From contig NZ_LN650648.1 of the NCBI RefSeq assembly GCF_900002575.1, forward strand, positions 124,001 through 188,000: DNA of 64,000 bases, given 5' to 3'. Shown here piece after piece: positions 50,378 through 58,529 of this stretch. Numbering within the stretch: position 1 is the first letter of the stretch; every line of letters starts with the position of its first letter. The DNA is from Romboutsia hominis. Lineage in GTDB: Bacteria; Bacillota; Clostridia; Peptostreptococcales; Peptostreptococcaceae. The position numbers were made by a program, and so were the translations under genes. Under the pieces are notes generated by a model. It was not told the DNA's origin, did not search any database, and saw only the letters and a program-made list of their open reading frames with translations.

Positions 50378-51001
50378 ATGGCAAAAAATATATTAGGAAG
50401 AATGGCAGCCGATACATTAGGACTATCAGATATAGGAAAGATTATATCTCCTCAAGATTTTGATAAAGTTGATGGAGACGACTACATAATGCATGAAGAT
50501 GGAGAAAAAATATACTTTGTTATAAAGTCAAAATCAGATGAATACGTATTTACTAATAGAGGCCTTTTACATGTAGATGGAGCAAATGCAGTTAGTAGGA
50601 AAAGGGTTGTAAAAAGACATGAATTTTACTATGAAAGAGTAGATGAAGTTACATTAGAAACTGCAGGTACAGTAGATTTAGATATAGAAATAAAGTTTAA
50701 TTTCGGTAATGAAAGGTTTAGCATAGATGTAGATAAAAAACAACTAGAACAGTTAAAAGATTTATATAAAGCTCTAGTTGAAATAAGTATGATACAAGGC
50801 AGAAATTATACATCTGTAGAAGATGGTATAAATGGACTTAAGATGGCTAATGATGCAATATCAAGAAATCATCTAGAAGGAAATCCGGTAAATATAGTAG
50901 AAGACTTAGCTAAGTTTAACTTCAACTGGATGGAAAACTTAAGAAATACATATAACAATAAAGATTTTGGAGAAGTATTTGAAAAATATATAAATAACTA
51001 A
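50378..51001 (+). CDS. Bacterial PH-domain protein (YvbH-like)
   Basis: A 207-residue soluble protein. Residues about 25-145 form a bacterial pleckstrin-homology domain (EKIYFVIKSKSDEYVFTNRGLL, strand-rich), and the C-terminal ~60 residues are helical, resembling the YvbH extension of B. subtilis. No function is established for this family. ATG at 50378 has an AGGAGGT site 6 bases upstream; the longer frame from TTG at 50345 runs through it. Confidence 0.8.
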   Translation: MAKNILGRMAADTLGLSDIGKIISPQDFDKVDGDDYIMHEDGEKIYFVIKSKSDEYVFTNRGLLHVDGANAVSRKRVVKRHEFYYERVDEVTLETAGTVDLDIEIKFNFGNERFSIDVDKKQLEQLKDLYKALVEISMIQGRNYTSVEDGINGLKMANDAISRNHLEGNPVNIVEDLAKFNFNWMENLRNTYNNKDFGEVFEKYINN

Positions 51002-51042
51002 TAACTCATAGAATTTTATAAAAGTTATTGATGATTTATAGA

Positions 51043-51070
51043 GCATAGGTATACTACCTATGCTTTTATA
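51043..51070 (+). terminator. Terminator of the PH-domain gene
   Basis: GCATAGGTA / TACCTATGC with a 3-nt loop and a TTTTAT tail. Confidence 0.88.
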
Positions 51071-51167
51071 TTTATTAGATAAAGTACAATGTAAAATATT
51101 TTAAAGGATATTATTTCCGAAAAAAGGAATATATATAATCTATATATTTAAGATTGGAGAGAATGCT

Positions 51168-51953
51168 ATGATATTGAAACTAGAAGATAAACATAGAAAT
51201 ATAGTCTTAGATTATGTAGTAAAGGAGCCTAGTAAAAATTTATTTATAATAGGAGATATTGAACAGCATGGGTTTAATAAAGATTTCCAAGAAGTATGGG
51301 GAAAGTTTGATGAAGATAACAATTTAAGAGGTATTTTATTAAGATACACAAATAATTTTATACCATATATTGAAAAACTAGATGAAGATGTATATGAATT
51401 TAAGGATATTATAAGAAAATATAAAGGCAAAAAAATAATATCAGGAAAAGATACTATAATAGAAAAATTTAAAGATGTATTGGAAGATTACGAAGAAAAA
51501 ATTACATATTTTTGTGAATTAAAAGATGATAAAAAACTTTTAAAATGGGATGATACTATAAAACTAGGCATCGAAGAGGATGCACAAAGGATATATGATT
51601 TATTAAGTACAATAGAGGAATTTTCTGTAGAATATAGTGTTGATACAATAAGAAGTAGAATAAAAGATAATAGCACAGTATCTTATTATATAGAAAATGA
51701 CAACAAAGAAATAATAACTATATCACAAATAACGGCAGAGAATAGTAAATCTGCTATGGTTGTAGGGGTAGCAACTAAAAAAGAATATAGAGAACAAGGA
51801 TATATGGGTAAATGTTTATCTAAACTATGTAGTGATTTACTTAAACGCAATAAGACATTATGTCTATTTTATGATAATCCAAAAGCGGGAAGAGTATATC
51901 GTAGGATAGGATTTAAAGAGATTGGAATATGGACTATGTTAGTAGAAAAATAA
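51168..51953 (+). CDS. GNAT-family N-acetyltransferase
   Basis: A 261-residue protein. The first ~140 residues are a degenerate N-terminal half; the C-terminal half carries the acetyl-CoA fold, with the pyrophosphate-binding stretch VATKKEYREQGYMGKCLS (Q/R-x-x-G-x-G/A variant) and the closing strand YRRIGFKEIGIW. The acceptor substrate is unknown. ATG follows a TTGGAGAG site. It stands alone between terminators. Confidence 0.88.
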   Translation: MILKLEDKHRNIVLDYVVKEPSKNLFIIGDIEQHGFNKDFQEVWGKFDEDNNLRGILLRYTNNFIPYIEKLDEDVYEFKDIIRKYKGKKIISGKDTIIEKFKDVLEDYEEKITYFCELKDDKKLLKWDDTIKLGIEEDAQRIYDLLSTIEEFSVEYSVDTIRSRIKDNSTVSYYIENDNKEIITISQITAENSKSAMVVGVATKKEYREQGYMGKCLSKLCSDLLKRNKTLCLFYDNPKAGRVYRRIGFKEIGIWTMLVEK

Positions 51954-52067
51954 TTTATTATTATGATGTAATTAAATATCATATTATAAACTAAATTAGT
52001 AAAAAATATACTATAATAAAAAGTAGATAAATAATAACAAAAGAGAAATGACTAAGGGGGATAATAA

Positions 52068-53378
52068 ATGAACTACCAAGAATCATTACATTACATAGAA
52101 GAAACTCACAAGTTTGGTGTAAGGTTAGGACTAGATAATATATCTAAACTATTAGAACTATTAGGAAATCCACAAGATAAGATAAATATAATACATGTGG
52201 CAGGAACTAATGGAAAGGGTTCAACTTGTTCTTTTATAACAAGTATATTAAAGGAAGCTGGATACAAAGTTGGATTATATACATCACCATTTTTAGAGAC
52301 TTTCACAGAGAGAATAAGAGTAAATGGAGAAAATATACCAGAAGATGATGTAGCTAGAATAGTTACCTTAATAAAAGAAAAAATAGAATATATGGTGGCA
52401 AATGGATATTCATATCCTACAGAATTTGAAATAGTAACTGCCATGGCATTTTATTATTATTGTGAACAAAATGTAGATTTTGTAGCGCTAGAAGTTGGAT
52501 TGGGTGGAAGATATGATGCTACTAATGTTATAAGCAAATCAGAAGTAAGTGTAATAACATCTATAAGCTTAGATCATGTAGGTATATTAGGAGATACAGT
52601 TGCTAAAATAGCCTATGAAAAAGGTGGAATAATAAAAGAAAATGGAGTAGCTATAGTATACGATCAAAGTGATGAAGCAAAAGATGTTATAAAAAATATA
52701 TGTAAAGAGAAAAATGCTAAATATATAGAAGTTACATTTGATAGTATGAAAATTAAAAAATCAGATATAAATTCTCAAGTATATAGCTGTAAGGTTATGA
52801 ATAAAACATATGAAGACTTAGAAATAAAGTTAATAGGAGAACATCAAGTTAATAATTCCATGTTAGCTTTAAGTGTGGTAGAGTACTTAAAAGAAGCTAA
52901 AAATTTAGATATAAATGAAGAAGATATTAGAATAGGTCTATTAAATACAAAGTGGCCAGGTAGAATAGAAAAGTTAATGGAAGATCCTATATTTATAATT
53001 GATGGAGCACACAATGAAGATGGAGCAAGTTCTTTGGCTAAATCTATAAGTGAAAATTTTGGAGACAAAAAAGGAACTCTTTTAATAGGAATGTTAGAGG
53101 ATAAAGATATAGATAGTGTGTTAAAAATAATTATGCCTTATTTTGATAAGGTAATAACAACAACTCCAGATAATCCAAGAGCTATAAGCTGTGAAGCTTT
53201 AAAAGAAAAAATATCTAAATATGTGGACGATGTAATTTCAATAGAAAACATAGAAGAAGCTGTCAATTATACACTAAGAAACTCTAAAAAAGAAGATATA
53301 ATAATAAGTGCAGGATCTTTATATATGATAGGAGCAGTTAGAACAATAGTAAATAATACATTAGAGTTAGCAGAGTAG
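52068..53378 (+). CDS. folC: Folylpolyglutamate synthase / dihydrofolate synthase
   Basis: Mur-ligase-fold enzyme that adds glutamate to folates, 436 residues. The ATP-binding P-loop VAGTNGKGSTCSF is near residue 45; the EVGLGGRYDATN loop and the C-terminal FIIDGAHNEDGA follow. It has an AAGGGGG site. In many clostridia folC follows valS, and here it is two genes downstream of valS, so ancestral linkage is retained with two genes inserted. A terminator follows. Confidence 0.95.
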   Translation: MNYQESLHYIEETHKFGVRLGLDNISKLLELLGNPQDKINIIHVAGTNGKGSTCSFITSILKEAGYKVGLYTSPFLETFTERIRVNGENIPEDDVARIVTLIKEKIEYMVANGYSYPTEFEIVTAMAFYYYCEQNVDFVALEVGLGGRYDATNVISKSEVSVITSISLDHVGILGDTVAKIAYEKGGIIKENGVAIVYDQSDEAKDVIKNICKEKNAKYIEVTFDSMKIKKSDINSQVYSCKVMNKTYEDLEIKLIGEHQVNNSMLALSVVEYLKEAKNLDINEEDIRIGLLNTKWPGRIEKLMEDPIFIIDGAHNEDGASSLAKSISENFGDKKGTLLIGMLEDKDIDSVLKIIMPYFDKVITTTPDNPRAISCEALKEKISKYVDDVISIENIEEAVNYTLRNSKKEDIIISAGSLYMIGAVRTIVNNTLELAE

Positions 53379-53386
53379 TATAAAAC

Positions 53387-53434
53387 AAAGTGCTTTAAAA
53401 TAGTAACAATGGCTATTTTAAGGCACTTTTTAAA
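53387..53434 (+). terminator. Terminator of folC
   Basis: A 17-bp stem (53387-53403 with 53413-53429, one G:U pair) and a T-run. Confidence 0.95.
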
Positions 53435-53511
53435 TTTAAAAACAATTATAAAATAGTTTATCAATATATTATTTAAATGAACTAAAAATTTATAAAATAT
53501 ATTTTATATAA

Positions 53512-53555
53512 ATAAAAAAGAGTATCAAATAAGGTAAAATACCTAAAGATACTCA
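53512..53555 (-). terminator. Terminator of the TSCPD gene (minus strand)
   Basis: GAGTATC / GATACTC outer arms (53520-53526, 53548-53554) with an inner AGGTA / TACCT helix; the A-run at 53514-53519 becomes the U-tract on the minus strand. Confidence 0.85.
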
Positions 53556-53565
53556 TAAATAAATA

Positions 53566-53811
53566 TTATAGAGATTGGCGTATAGCCTTAGATAATTGGT
53601 CTGGGCAAGAAGTAGTTTTTCCACCACAAGGTATATTAGCTAACTTATCAGCTACTTCAAATGCATTTTGCCCAATTACTAATTGCTTAAGTCCTATTAA
53701 ATTACCTGGACATCCACCTACAAACTCAACATTAGTTATAACATTGTTATCATCTACTTCAAAATTCATTTCTCTACAACAAACGCCACTTGGCTTAAAT
53801 GTTACTTTCAT
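53566..53811 (-). CDS. TSCPD-domain protein (TIGR03905 type)
   Basis: An 81-residue protein of a family common in anaerobes. The TSCPD motif is present as KTTSCPDQLSKAI near the C-terminus, with further cysteines in GVCCREM, GGCPGN and NIPCGGKT, so a metal or Fe-S site is plausible. The TSCPD domain is also found at the end of vitamin-B12-dependent ribonucleotide reductases. Function of the free-standing form is unknown. ATG has a TAGGGG site. Single gene, minus strand. Confidence 0.88.
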   Translation of the reverse strand: MKVTFKPSGVCCREMNFEVDDNNVITNVEFVGGCPGNLIGLKQLVIGQNAFEVADKLANIPCGGKTTSCPDQLSKAIRQSL

Positions 53812-53959
53812 AATAAAACCCCTAACTTAATATATTATTTTCAATCCTATCATATCAAATATATATTTAATATTGCAATACTAAAAGATAGTAATAATAT
53901 ATAGATACAAAAGAATATACTATTATAGTATATGTATGAATAATAAAGGGGGCTAAAGT

Positions 53960-54823
53960 TTGAAGCTATACATTTCAAATTATCTATCGAATAGCATAAG
54001 TATATTAGATTATAAAGATTTTAAAACTGAAGAAATACTATTAGATGATGGGACTTATCCGCATCATTTTTGCATAAATAAAAAGCAGAAATTAATGTAT
54101 TTACCCAGTTCAATTAATGGAATAATGTATATACTAGACCTGGAACTAAAGAAAATAATAGATAGTATGTCTATAGGTGGTAACTTAAGTCAGATAGGTA
54201 TATCTAAAGGAGAGCTTTATATATCTAATGAAGATTCTAATAGTATTTACATAATAAATGAACATACGCTAGAGCCAGTAGGTATAATTAGTGTAGGAGA
54301 AACACCGCATGGATTTGATTTTAATGAAAAAGAAAATAAATTATATGTACCTTGTAAAAATTCTATATACTGTATAGATACCTTAAGCAAATGTATAGAT
54401 AGGGAGATTAAGATAGACTTCAAAGCATGGCATATAAAGGTAGATACTAAAAAAAATGAAGTATATGTATCTACATTAGATGGAAGTGTAATAGTACTAG
54501 ATGGATTTAATATGAAGATAAAGCATACAATAAATCAGTTTTTGATACCAGTAGAAATATGCTTTAACTATAGTAAAAGTGAGGTATATATAGCTGATTT
54601 AGGACATAAAAAAGTAGTAATATTAGATTATAATAACTTAGAAATTAAAGGTGAAATTAAGATAAATGGGAATCCACAAGGTTTAGCTATTTCTAGAAAT
54701 GAAGAATTATTATTTGTATCTGATACTCAAAATAACTCTATAAAAGTATATAATGCAATAAATCACATGTTTATAAATGAAATTAAAACAGGAAAAGAGC
54801 CTACAACAATAATATGTTTATAG
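53960..54823 (+). CDS. YncE/YVTN-type beta-propeller protein
   Basis: A 287-residue protein made of about six to seven repeated strands of the YVTN type: LYISNYLSNSISILD, LYISNEDSNSIYIIN, VYIADLGHKKVVILD and LFVSDTQNNSIKVYN. It has no signal peptide, so it is probably cytoplasmic, unlike many YncE proteins. TTG is the start, with AAGGGGGC 8 bases upstream; no ATG fits. It ends 2 bases before the stop of the convergent DUF4364 gene, so each gene's terminator must lie inside the other or be absent. Ligand unknown. Confidence 0.85.
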   Translation: MKLYISNYLSNSISILDYKDFKTEEILLDDGTYPHHFCINKKQKLMYLPSSINGIMYILDLELKKIIDSMSIGGNLSQIGISKGELYISNEDSNSIYIINEHTLEPVGIISVGETPHGFDFNEKENKLYVPCKNSIYCIDTLSKCIDREIKIDFKAWHIKVDTKKNEVYVSTLDGSVIVLDGFNMKIKHTINQFLIPVEICFNYSKSEVYIADLGHKKVVILDYNNLEIKGEIKINGNPQGLAISRNEELLFVSDTQNNSIKVYNAINHMFINEIKTGKEPTTIICL

Positions 54824-54825
54824 GC

Positions 54826-55362
54826 TTAGTGGTTATCACGTATAAGTAAATCTATAACTTCTGCATACATATATGATGCATTTTTCTTCCAATTGTTACA
54901 AATAAGCTTGGCCTGTTTCTCTGATGAAACATTTAAGTTTAAATCTATTAAGTTAGATTGATTTTCAATAACTCTCAAGTTAACAATAAATTCATGATCA
55001 CTTTGTTTTACAAAGCTTGATTTTACTTGTGTATCAGATAACAGATTCTCTTTATTATTTATTATATACTCGTCTATTTTTTTAGCTGTATCTTCAGGTA
55101 TTCTAGATAAGAAGTACTCTAATATTTCTAACCCTTTTTGAGTAAGAGAGTAATATTCTTTACCAGAATCCTCATAAGTAACTAAAAATTTAGATTCCAT
55201 AAGTTGACTTAAAAACTGTTGAAGAGAAAAATAATTCATAGTCTCAGTTTCTAAGATAACTTGAGTAATTTGAGAATTAGTTAAATCCATATTAATTTTA
55301 TTTAAAATATATAAAATTAAAAGCTTGTGAGAAGCTAATTCTTCAGATGAGTTTTCAAACAT
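54826..55362 (-). CDS. DUF4364 family protein with winged-helix N-terminus
   Basis: A 178-residue protein matching the DUF4364 family of clostridia. The first ~85 residues look like a winged helix (LLILYILNKINMDLTNSQIT, then a wing around YEDSGKEYYSLTQKGLEIL), so DNA binding is likely; the C-terminal half is a strand-rich domain. The family is uncharacterised. ATG has a GGAGGAT site. It is convergent with the beta-propeller gene, with a 2-base gap. Confidence 0.85.
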   Translation of the reverse strand: MFENSSEELASHKLLILYILNKINMDLTNSQITQVILETETMNYFSLQQFLSQLMESKFLVTYEDSGKEYYSLTQKGLEILEYFLSRIPEDTAKKIDEYIINNKENLLSDTQVKSSFVKQSDHEFIVNLRVIENQSNLIDLNLNVSSEKQAKLICNNWKKNASYMYAEVIDLLIRDNH

Positions 55363-55471
55363 TGTACCATCCTCCGTAAACTATTTCTATATAATATATT
55401 AAACCAAAATATACAAAAATAAAAGTAGAATTTGAATATATTCAATAAATAAAATATCTTTTTTTATTCGT

Positions 55472-55506
55472 AAAAATATAAGAGACTACCATTTAGGTAG
55501 CCTCTT
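55472..55506 (-). terminator. Terminator of the SASP gene (minus strand)
   Basis: AAGAGGCTACC / GGTAGTCTCTT on the minus strand (with one G:U), then a U-rich tail. Confidence 0.75.
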
Positions 55507-55533
55507 ATCACTTAGATGTCAGAATTTACTATA

Positions 55534-55737
55534 CTATTTACCTGCCATTTGGTTTTCAGCCATTTCAACTAATTTTTTAGTCATATAGCCACCAACATAA
55601 CCGTTTTGTCTAGCTGTTAAGTTACCTTTGTCTATTGTGTCATAGTTAGCTAATCCTATTTCATTAGCTATCTCTAACTTCATTTGATTTAATGCAGCCT
55701 TAGCTTCTGGAACAGCTTTTCTGTTGTTGTTTGCCAT
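55534..55737 (-). CDS. Alpha/beta-type small acid-soluble spore protein
   Basis: A 67-residue DNA-binding protein that coats spore DNA and protects it from UV and heat. Family signatures are present: MKLEIANEIGL, which includes the GPR protease cleavage region, and GNLTARQNGYVGGYMTKKLV near the C-terminus. ATG at 55737 has an AAGGAGG site 7 bases upstream; a longer frame upstream runs through that site and is not used. Expected to be made in the forespore under sigma-G, although I could not confirm a sigma-G promoter by eye. Confidence 0.95.
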   Translation of the reverse strand: MANNNRKAVPEAKAALNQMKLEIANEIGLANYDTIDKGNLTARQNGYVGGYMTKKLVEMAENQMAGK

Positions 55738-55764
55738 AGTAAATTTCCTCCTTAGATGTTGTGT

Positions 55765-55783
55765 ACAATACATATTGTATTGT
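55765..55783. promoter_or_regulatory. Palindrome in the SASP promoter region
   Basis: ACAATAC-ATATT-GTATTGT, seven-base perfect arms, about 30 bases upstream of the SASP start codon, immediately beyond its ribosome binding site. It may form a 5' hairpin or bind a regulator. Confidence 0.35.
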
Positions 55784-55841
55784 TGATACTAATTTACCCT
55801 GGAATCAAATTTTATATACGTTTTTTTAAAAATTATTTGTG

Positions 55842-55886
55842 CTTTGTATCAATTTTTATTGTTTGAACTTTGTATCAATTTTTATT
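55842..55886. repeat. Tandem duplication, 26-base period
   Basis: CTTTGTATCAATTTTTATT occurs at 55842-55860 and again at 55868-55886. The duplication covers the 3' end of the minus-strand 55-residue gene. Confidence 0.85.
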
Positions 55887-56023
55887 TTTTTATCTTTACG
55901 TACACCTTCTTCAATTCCATGTGCTTCTCTTAGATAGTGTCTACCTTCAAGTTTAAATGTCTTTCTAGCTGTTTCAACTTGATGACCTTTAATATTACCA
56001 AAAGAACTTTTTATAATTGACAT
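55856..56023 (-). CDS. Small hypothetical protein (55 aa)
   Basis: A 55-residue basic protein starting MSIIKSSFGNIKGHQVETAR, with ATG at 56023 and an AAGGTGGTG ribosome binding site. Not recognised. Codon use and the ribosome binding site support a real gene. It lies in the same orientation as, and just upstream of, the SASP gene, so a sporulation role is a guess. Its last codons are altered by a 26-base tandem duplication: without the repeat the protein would end IDTKHK; with it, it ends IDTKFKQ. Confidence 0.7.
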   Translation of the reverse strand: MSIIKSSFGNIKGHQVETARKTFKLEGRHYLREAHGIEEGVRKDKKIKIDTKFKQ

Positions 56024-56148
56024 AATAGCACCACCTTATATTAGTATTAACTTTAATTTGCCCAAATAATAAATTTAGTTTAATAGTAATTTTTTGAAAA
56101 AAATAAAAATAAGTTTTAAATATAGGACAACAAAAAGGAGGTGTAAAT

Positions 56149-56916
56149 ATGAAGTATAAGTCTAAAAAAATAAAATATTTTAGATCTAGTACTTTCTTTT
56201 TAGGAGTAACAATAGTTTTTATAATAGCTTTAATAGGTGGAATTAGATATGTATGTTATGAAAAAGAAGTAGCTAGTATGCCAATACATAGTGTTGATAC
56301 AAATGATAAAGAAATAGCTTTAACCTTTGATGTAGCATGGGGAAAAAATAATATAGATGAAATTTTACAAGTTTTAGAAAAACATAATGTAAAATCTACG
56401 TTTTTTTTGCTGGGCAGTTGGATAGAAGATAATAAGGAATTAGTTGAAAAAATACATAATGCAGGTCATGAAATAGGAAATCATTCTAATACACATGCAA
56501 GTTTTAAAAATTTATCAAAAGAATCAAAAGTTCAAGAAATTAAGTTAGTATCAGAAAAAATATATGATATAACAGGAGAAAAAACAAGTTTATTTAGACC
56601 TCCATTTGGTGATACAGATAAAGAAACTTTAGAGGTGAGCAATTCATTAGATCATCAAACCATTAAATGGAGCCTAGATTCTATGGATTGGAAGGGATTT
56701 GGTGCAAATCATGTTATTGATAGAGTAATGAAAAATTCTGAACCAGGATCTATAGTATTATTTCATTCAAATGTAAGTAATGTGGAAAATTACATAGACA
56801 CTATAATACTTAATTTAAAGAAAGATGGATATAAAATAGTTCCTGTATCAGAAATAACATACAAAGAAAATTTCAAAGTGGATAGTAATGGAGTTCAAAA
56901 GCTACAGAATAAGTAG
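56149..56916 (+). CDS. PdaB-like polysaccharide deacetylase (sporulation type)
   Basis: A 255-residue CE4 protein close to PdaB, which modifies spore cortex peptidoglycan. One N-terminal membrane anchor (about 14-34), then motif 1 LTFDVAWG (the second Asp of the usual DD pair is replaced, as in PdaB), motif 2 HSNTH, motif 3 RPPFG, motif 4 DSMDW and motif 5 LFHSN. The missing metal Asp suggests weak or altered catalysis, as reported for PdaB-type proteins. AGGAGGTG site upstream. It is divergent from the 55-residue gene and SASP. Confidence 0.9.
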   Translation: MKYKSKKIKYFRSSTFFLGVTIVFIIALIGGIRYVCYEKEVASMPIHSVDTNDKEIALTFDVAWGKNNIDEILQVLEKHNVKSTFFLLGSWIEDNKELVEKIHNAGHEIGNHSNTHASFKNLSKESKVQEIKLVSEKIYDITGEKTSLFRPPFGDTDKETLEVSNSLDHQTIKWSLDSMDWKGFGANHVIDRVMKNSEPGSIVLFHSNVSNVENYIDTIILNLKKDGYKIVPVSEITYKENFKVDSNGVQKLQNK

Positions 56917-56995
56917 TAATAAAAGTAAGAATTTATAAATATATTTATTATATAAAAGATAAAATATACAATTAACAAATTGTGGGGGGATAAAG

Positions 56996-57631
56996 ATGGT
57001 AACAGTTAAAGAAGAAACGAATGTAGTGAATTTAAGAGGGGAACTGAGTGAAAACTTAGAATTCAGTCATGAAATATTTGGAGAGAAGTTTTATAACACT
57101 ACTATTAAAATAAATAGACTTAGTGATTCTTATGATATACTTCCTATTACAGTTTCAGAAAGACTTTTAGAAGATATAAAAATAGAGGAAGGGAATTTAT
57201 GTAGTATATTGGGGCAGTTAAGGTCTTATAATAAAAATATTGATAATAGAAATAGACTAGTTTTAACTGTTTTTGTTAGAGAAATAAAGACGATAGAAGA
57301 GGAAAATAAAGATCCAAACAGTATATTTTTAGATGGTTACATATGTAAAGAGCCCGTTTATAGAAAGACTCCATTAGGGAGAGAGATAACAGATTTATTA
57401 GTAGCAATAAATAGACCATACAATAAATCAGACTATATACCATCAATAGTTTGGGGAAGAAATGCAAAATTTGCTAAAGGGTTAAAGGTTGGAGATAGAA
57501 TACAAATGTGGGGAAGAGTTCAAAGTAGAGAGTATGAAAAAAAAGGTGAAGATGGAAATAGTATAAAGAAAGTTGCTTATGAAGTTTCTATATCGAAAAT
57601 AAAAAAAATGAGTGAAAATAATAATGAATAG
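56996..57631 (+). CDS. Single-stranded DNA-binding-like protein with two OB folds
   Basis: A 211-residue protein that appears to hold two OB folds: residues about 8-98 (NVVNLRGELSENLEFSHEIF) and a second, clearer SSB-like fold at about 108-207 (IFLDGYICKEPVYRKTPLGR, IPSIVWGRNAKFAKGLKVGD). It lacks the acidic C-terminal tail (DDDIPF type) of housekeeping SSB, so it probably does not recruit the replisome in the usual way. ATG has a GGGGGG site. Found in this arrangement in related clostridia as far as I recall. Role unknown. Confidence 0.8.
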   Translation: MVTVKEETNVVNLRGELSENLEFSHEIFGEKFYNTTIKINRLSDSYDILPITVSERLLEDIKIEEGNLCSILGQLRSYNKNIDNRNRLVLTVFVREIKTIEEENKDPNSIFLDGYICKEPVYRKTPLGREITDLLVAINRPYNKSDYIPSIVWGRNAKFAKGLKVGDRIQMWGRVQSREYEKKGEDGNSIKKVAYEVSISKIKKMSENNNE

Positions 57632-57661
57632 GGTTTCATAAAAAAACTAAAAATTTACTAG

Positions 57662-57690
57662 TTGAATAGTTGCTCCTTATTTATTATAAT
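57662..57690 (+). promoter_or_regulatory. Sigma-A promoter of the methyltransferase-like gene
   Basis: TTGAAT (57662-57667), exactly 17 bases, perfect TATAAT (57685-57690). Confidence 0.75.
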
Positions 57691-57740
57691 TTATTCTATG
57701 ATGTTAGTTATAAATGCAGAAAGTAAAGAGGGGGAGCACT

Positions 57741-58310
57741 GTGAAAAGCGTATTATATCATGATTACGACCCTAGTATTAGTTTGACAGATAACTCTGAT
57801 GATATAACTTGTTTTTTAGATACGATAAAGTATAATGTAGGCAATCATATACTACTTGTAGGAAAAATAGGTGACCTAGGGAAAAGATTAAGAAGGCTAG
57901 GAGTATATGTAACAATACTTGAGAATAGCCCTTATGAAGACGTATGTTATTCCTTAATACACAACGGAAACTGTAATGTTATAAAAGGAACACTTGAACT
58001 ATTGCCTTTTGAAGATAGACATTTTGACAAAGTTATAATATTAGATCACTTTAATAACACTGGAAATTTCGAGCAAGCATCTAAAGAAATTAACAGAGTA
58101 CTAAAGATCAATGGTGAGTTAATATTAGAAGATTTAAATTTAAAAAATATTAAAGTTAAGTTAAAAAATCTAAAGCATAAACTGTGCGGAGAAAATATCA
58201 AGTACCATTATCCAAATGATGTTGCAAAGTTATTTTCAACTTTAGATTTTGAAGGTAATGTTAAAGAAGTAGAAAATGAAAGATACATTTATATAGGAAA
58301 AAGAAAATAG
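57741..58310 (+). CDS. Class I SAM-dependent methyltransferase-like protein
   Basis: A 189-residue Rossmann-fold protein. The first strand and loop are HILLVGKIGDLGKRLR (glycine-poor version of the SAM loop), followed by VTILENSP, and the later FEDRHFDKVIILDHF and NRVLKINGELILEDL match methyltransferase motifs post-I to III. The acceptor is unknown. I chose GTG at 57741 with AGAGGGGGAG 8 bases upstream; ATG at 57714 precedes that site. Promoter and terminator make it monocistronic. Confidence 0.82.
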   Translation: MKSVLYHDYDPSISLTDNSDDITCFLDTIKYNVGNHILLVGKIGDLGKRLRRLGVYVTILENSPYEDVCYSLIHNGNCNVIKGTLELLPFEDRHFDKVIILDHFNNTGNFEQASKEINRVLKINGELILEDLNLKNIKVKLKNLKHKLCGENIKYHYPNDVAKLFSTLDFEGNVKEVENERYIYIGKRK

Positions 58311-58325
58311 AGATTTTACTAATAT

Positions 58326-58360
58326 ATATAAAGACTAGGTTAGCCTGGTCTTTTATATAT
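58326..58360 (+). terminator. Terminator of the methyltransferase-like gene
   Basis: AAAGACTAGG / CCTGGTCTTT with TTAG loop and outer A/T pairing. Confidence 0.85.
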
Positions 58361-58387
58361 TAAACTAAAAATAGGAGCCATATAGTT

Positions 58388-58528
58388 ATGAGTATAAATT
58401 ATCAATTAATAATAGTAGTAATGATGTTTGTTATATTAATATCTATACAATTTACGCTAAATAAAATATATTTAGTATTAAAGGATATAAAAGAAATACT
58501 TAATTTAAAAAGATTAAGAAAGGATTAA
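58388..58528 (+). CDS. Small single-span membrane protein (46 aa)
   Basis: A 46-residue protein with one membrane span (about residues 6-24, [14 protein letters not shown]) and a strongly basic C-terminal helix ending LKRLRKD. ATG has a GGAG site about 10 bases upstream. The next gene, the sigma-54 regulator, starts one base after its stop and uses AGAAAGG within it, so translation is coupled. It could tether or sense something for the regulator, but that is speculation; no family is recognised. Confidence 0.68.
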   Translation: MSINYQLIIVVMMFVILISIQFTLNKIYLVLKDIKEILNLKRLRKD

Positions 58529-58529
58529 T

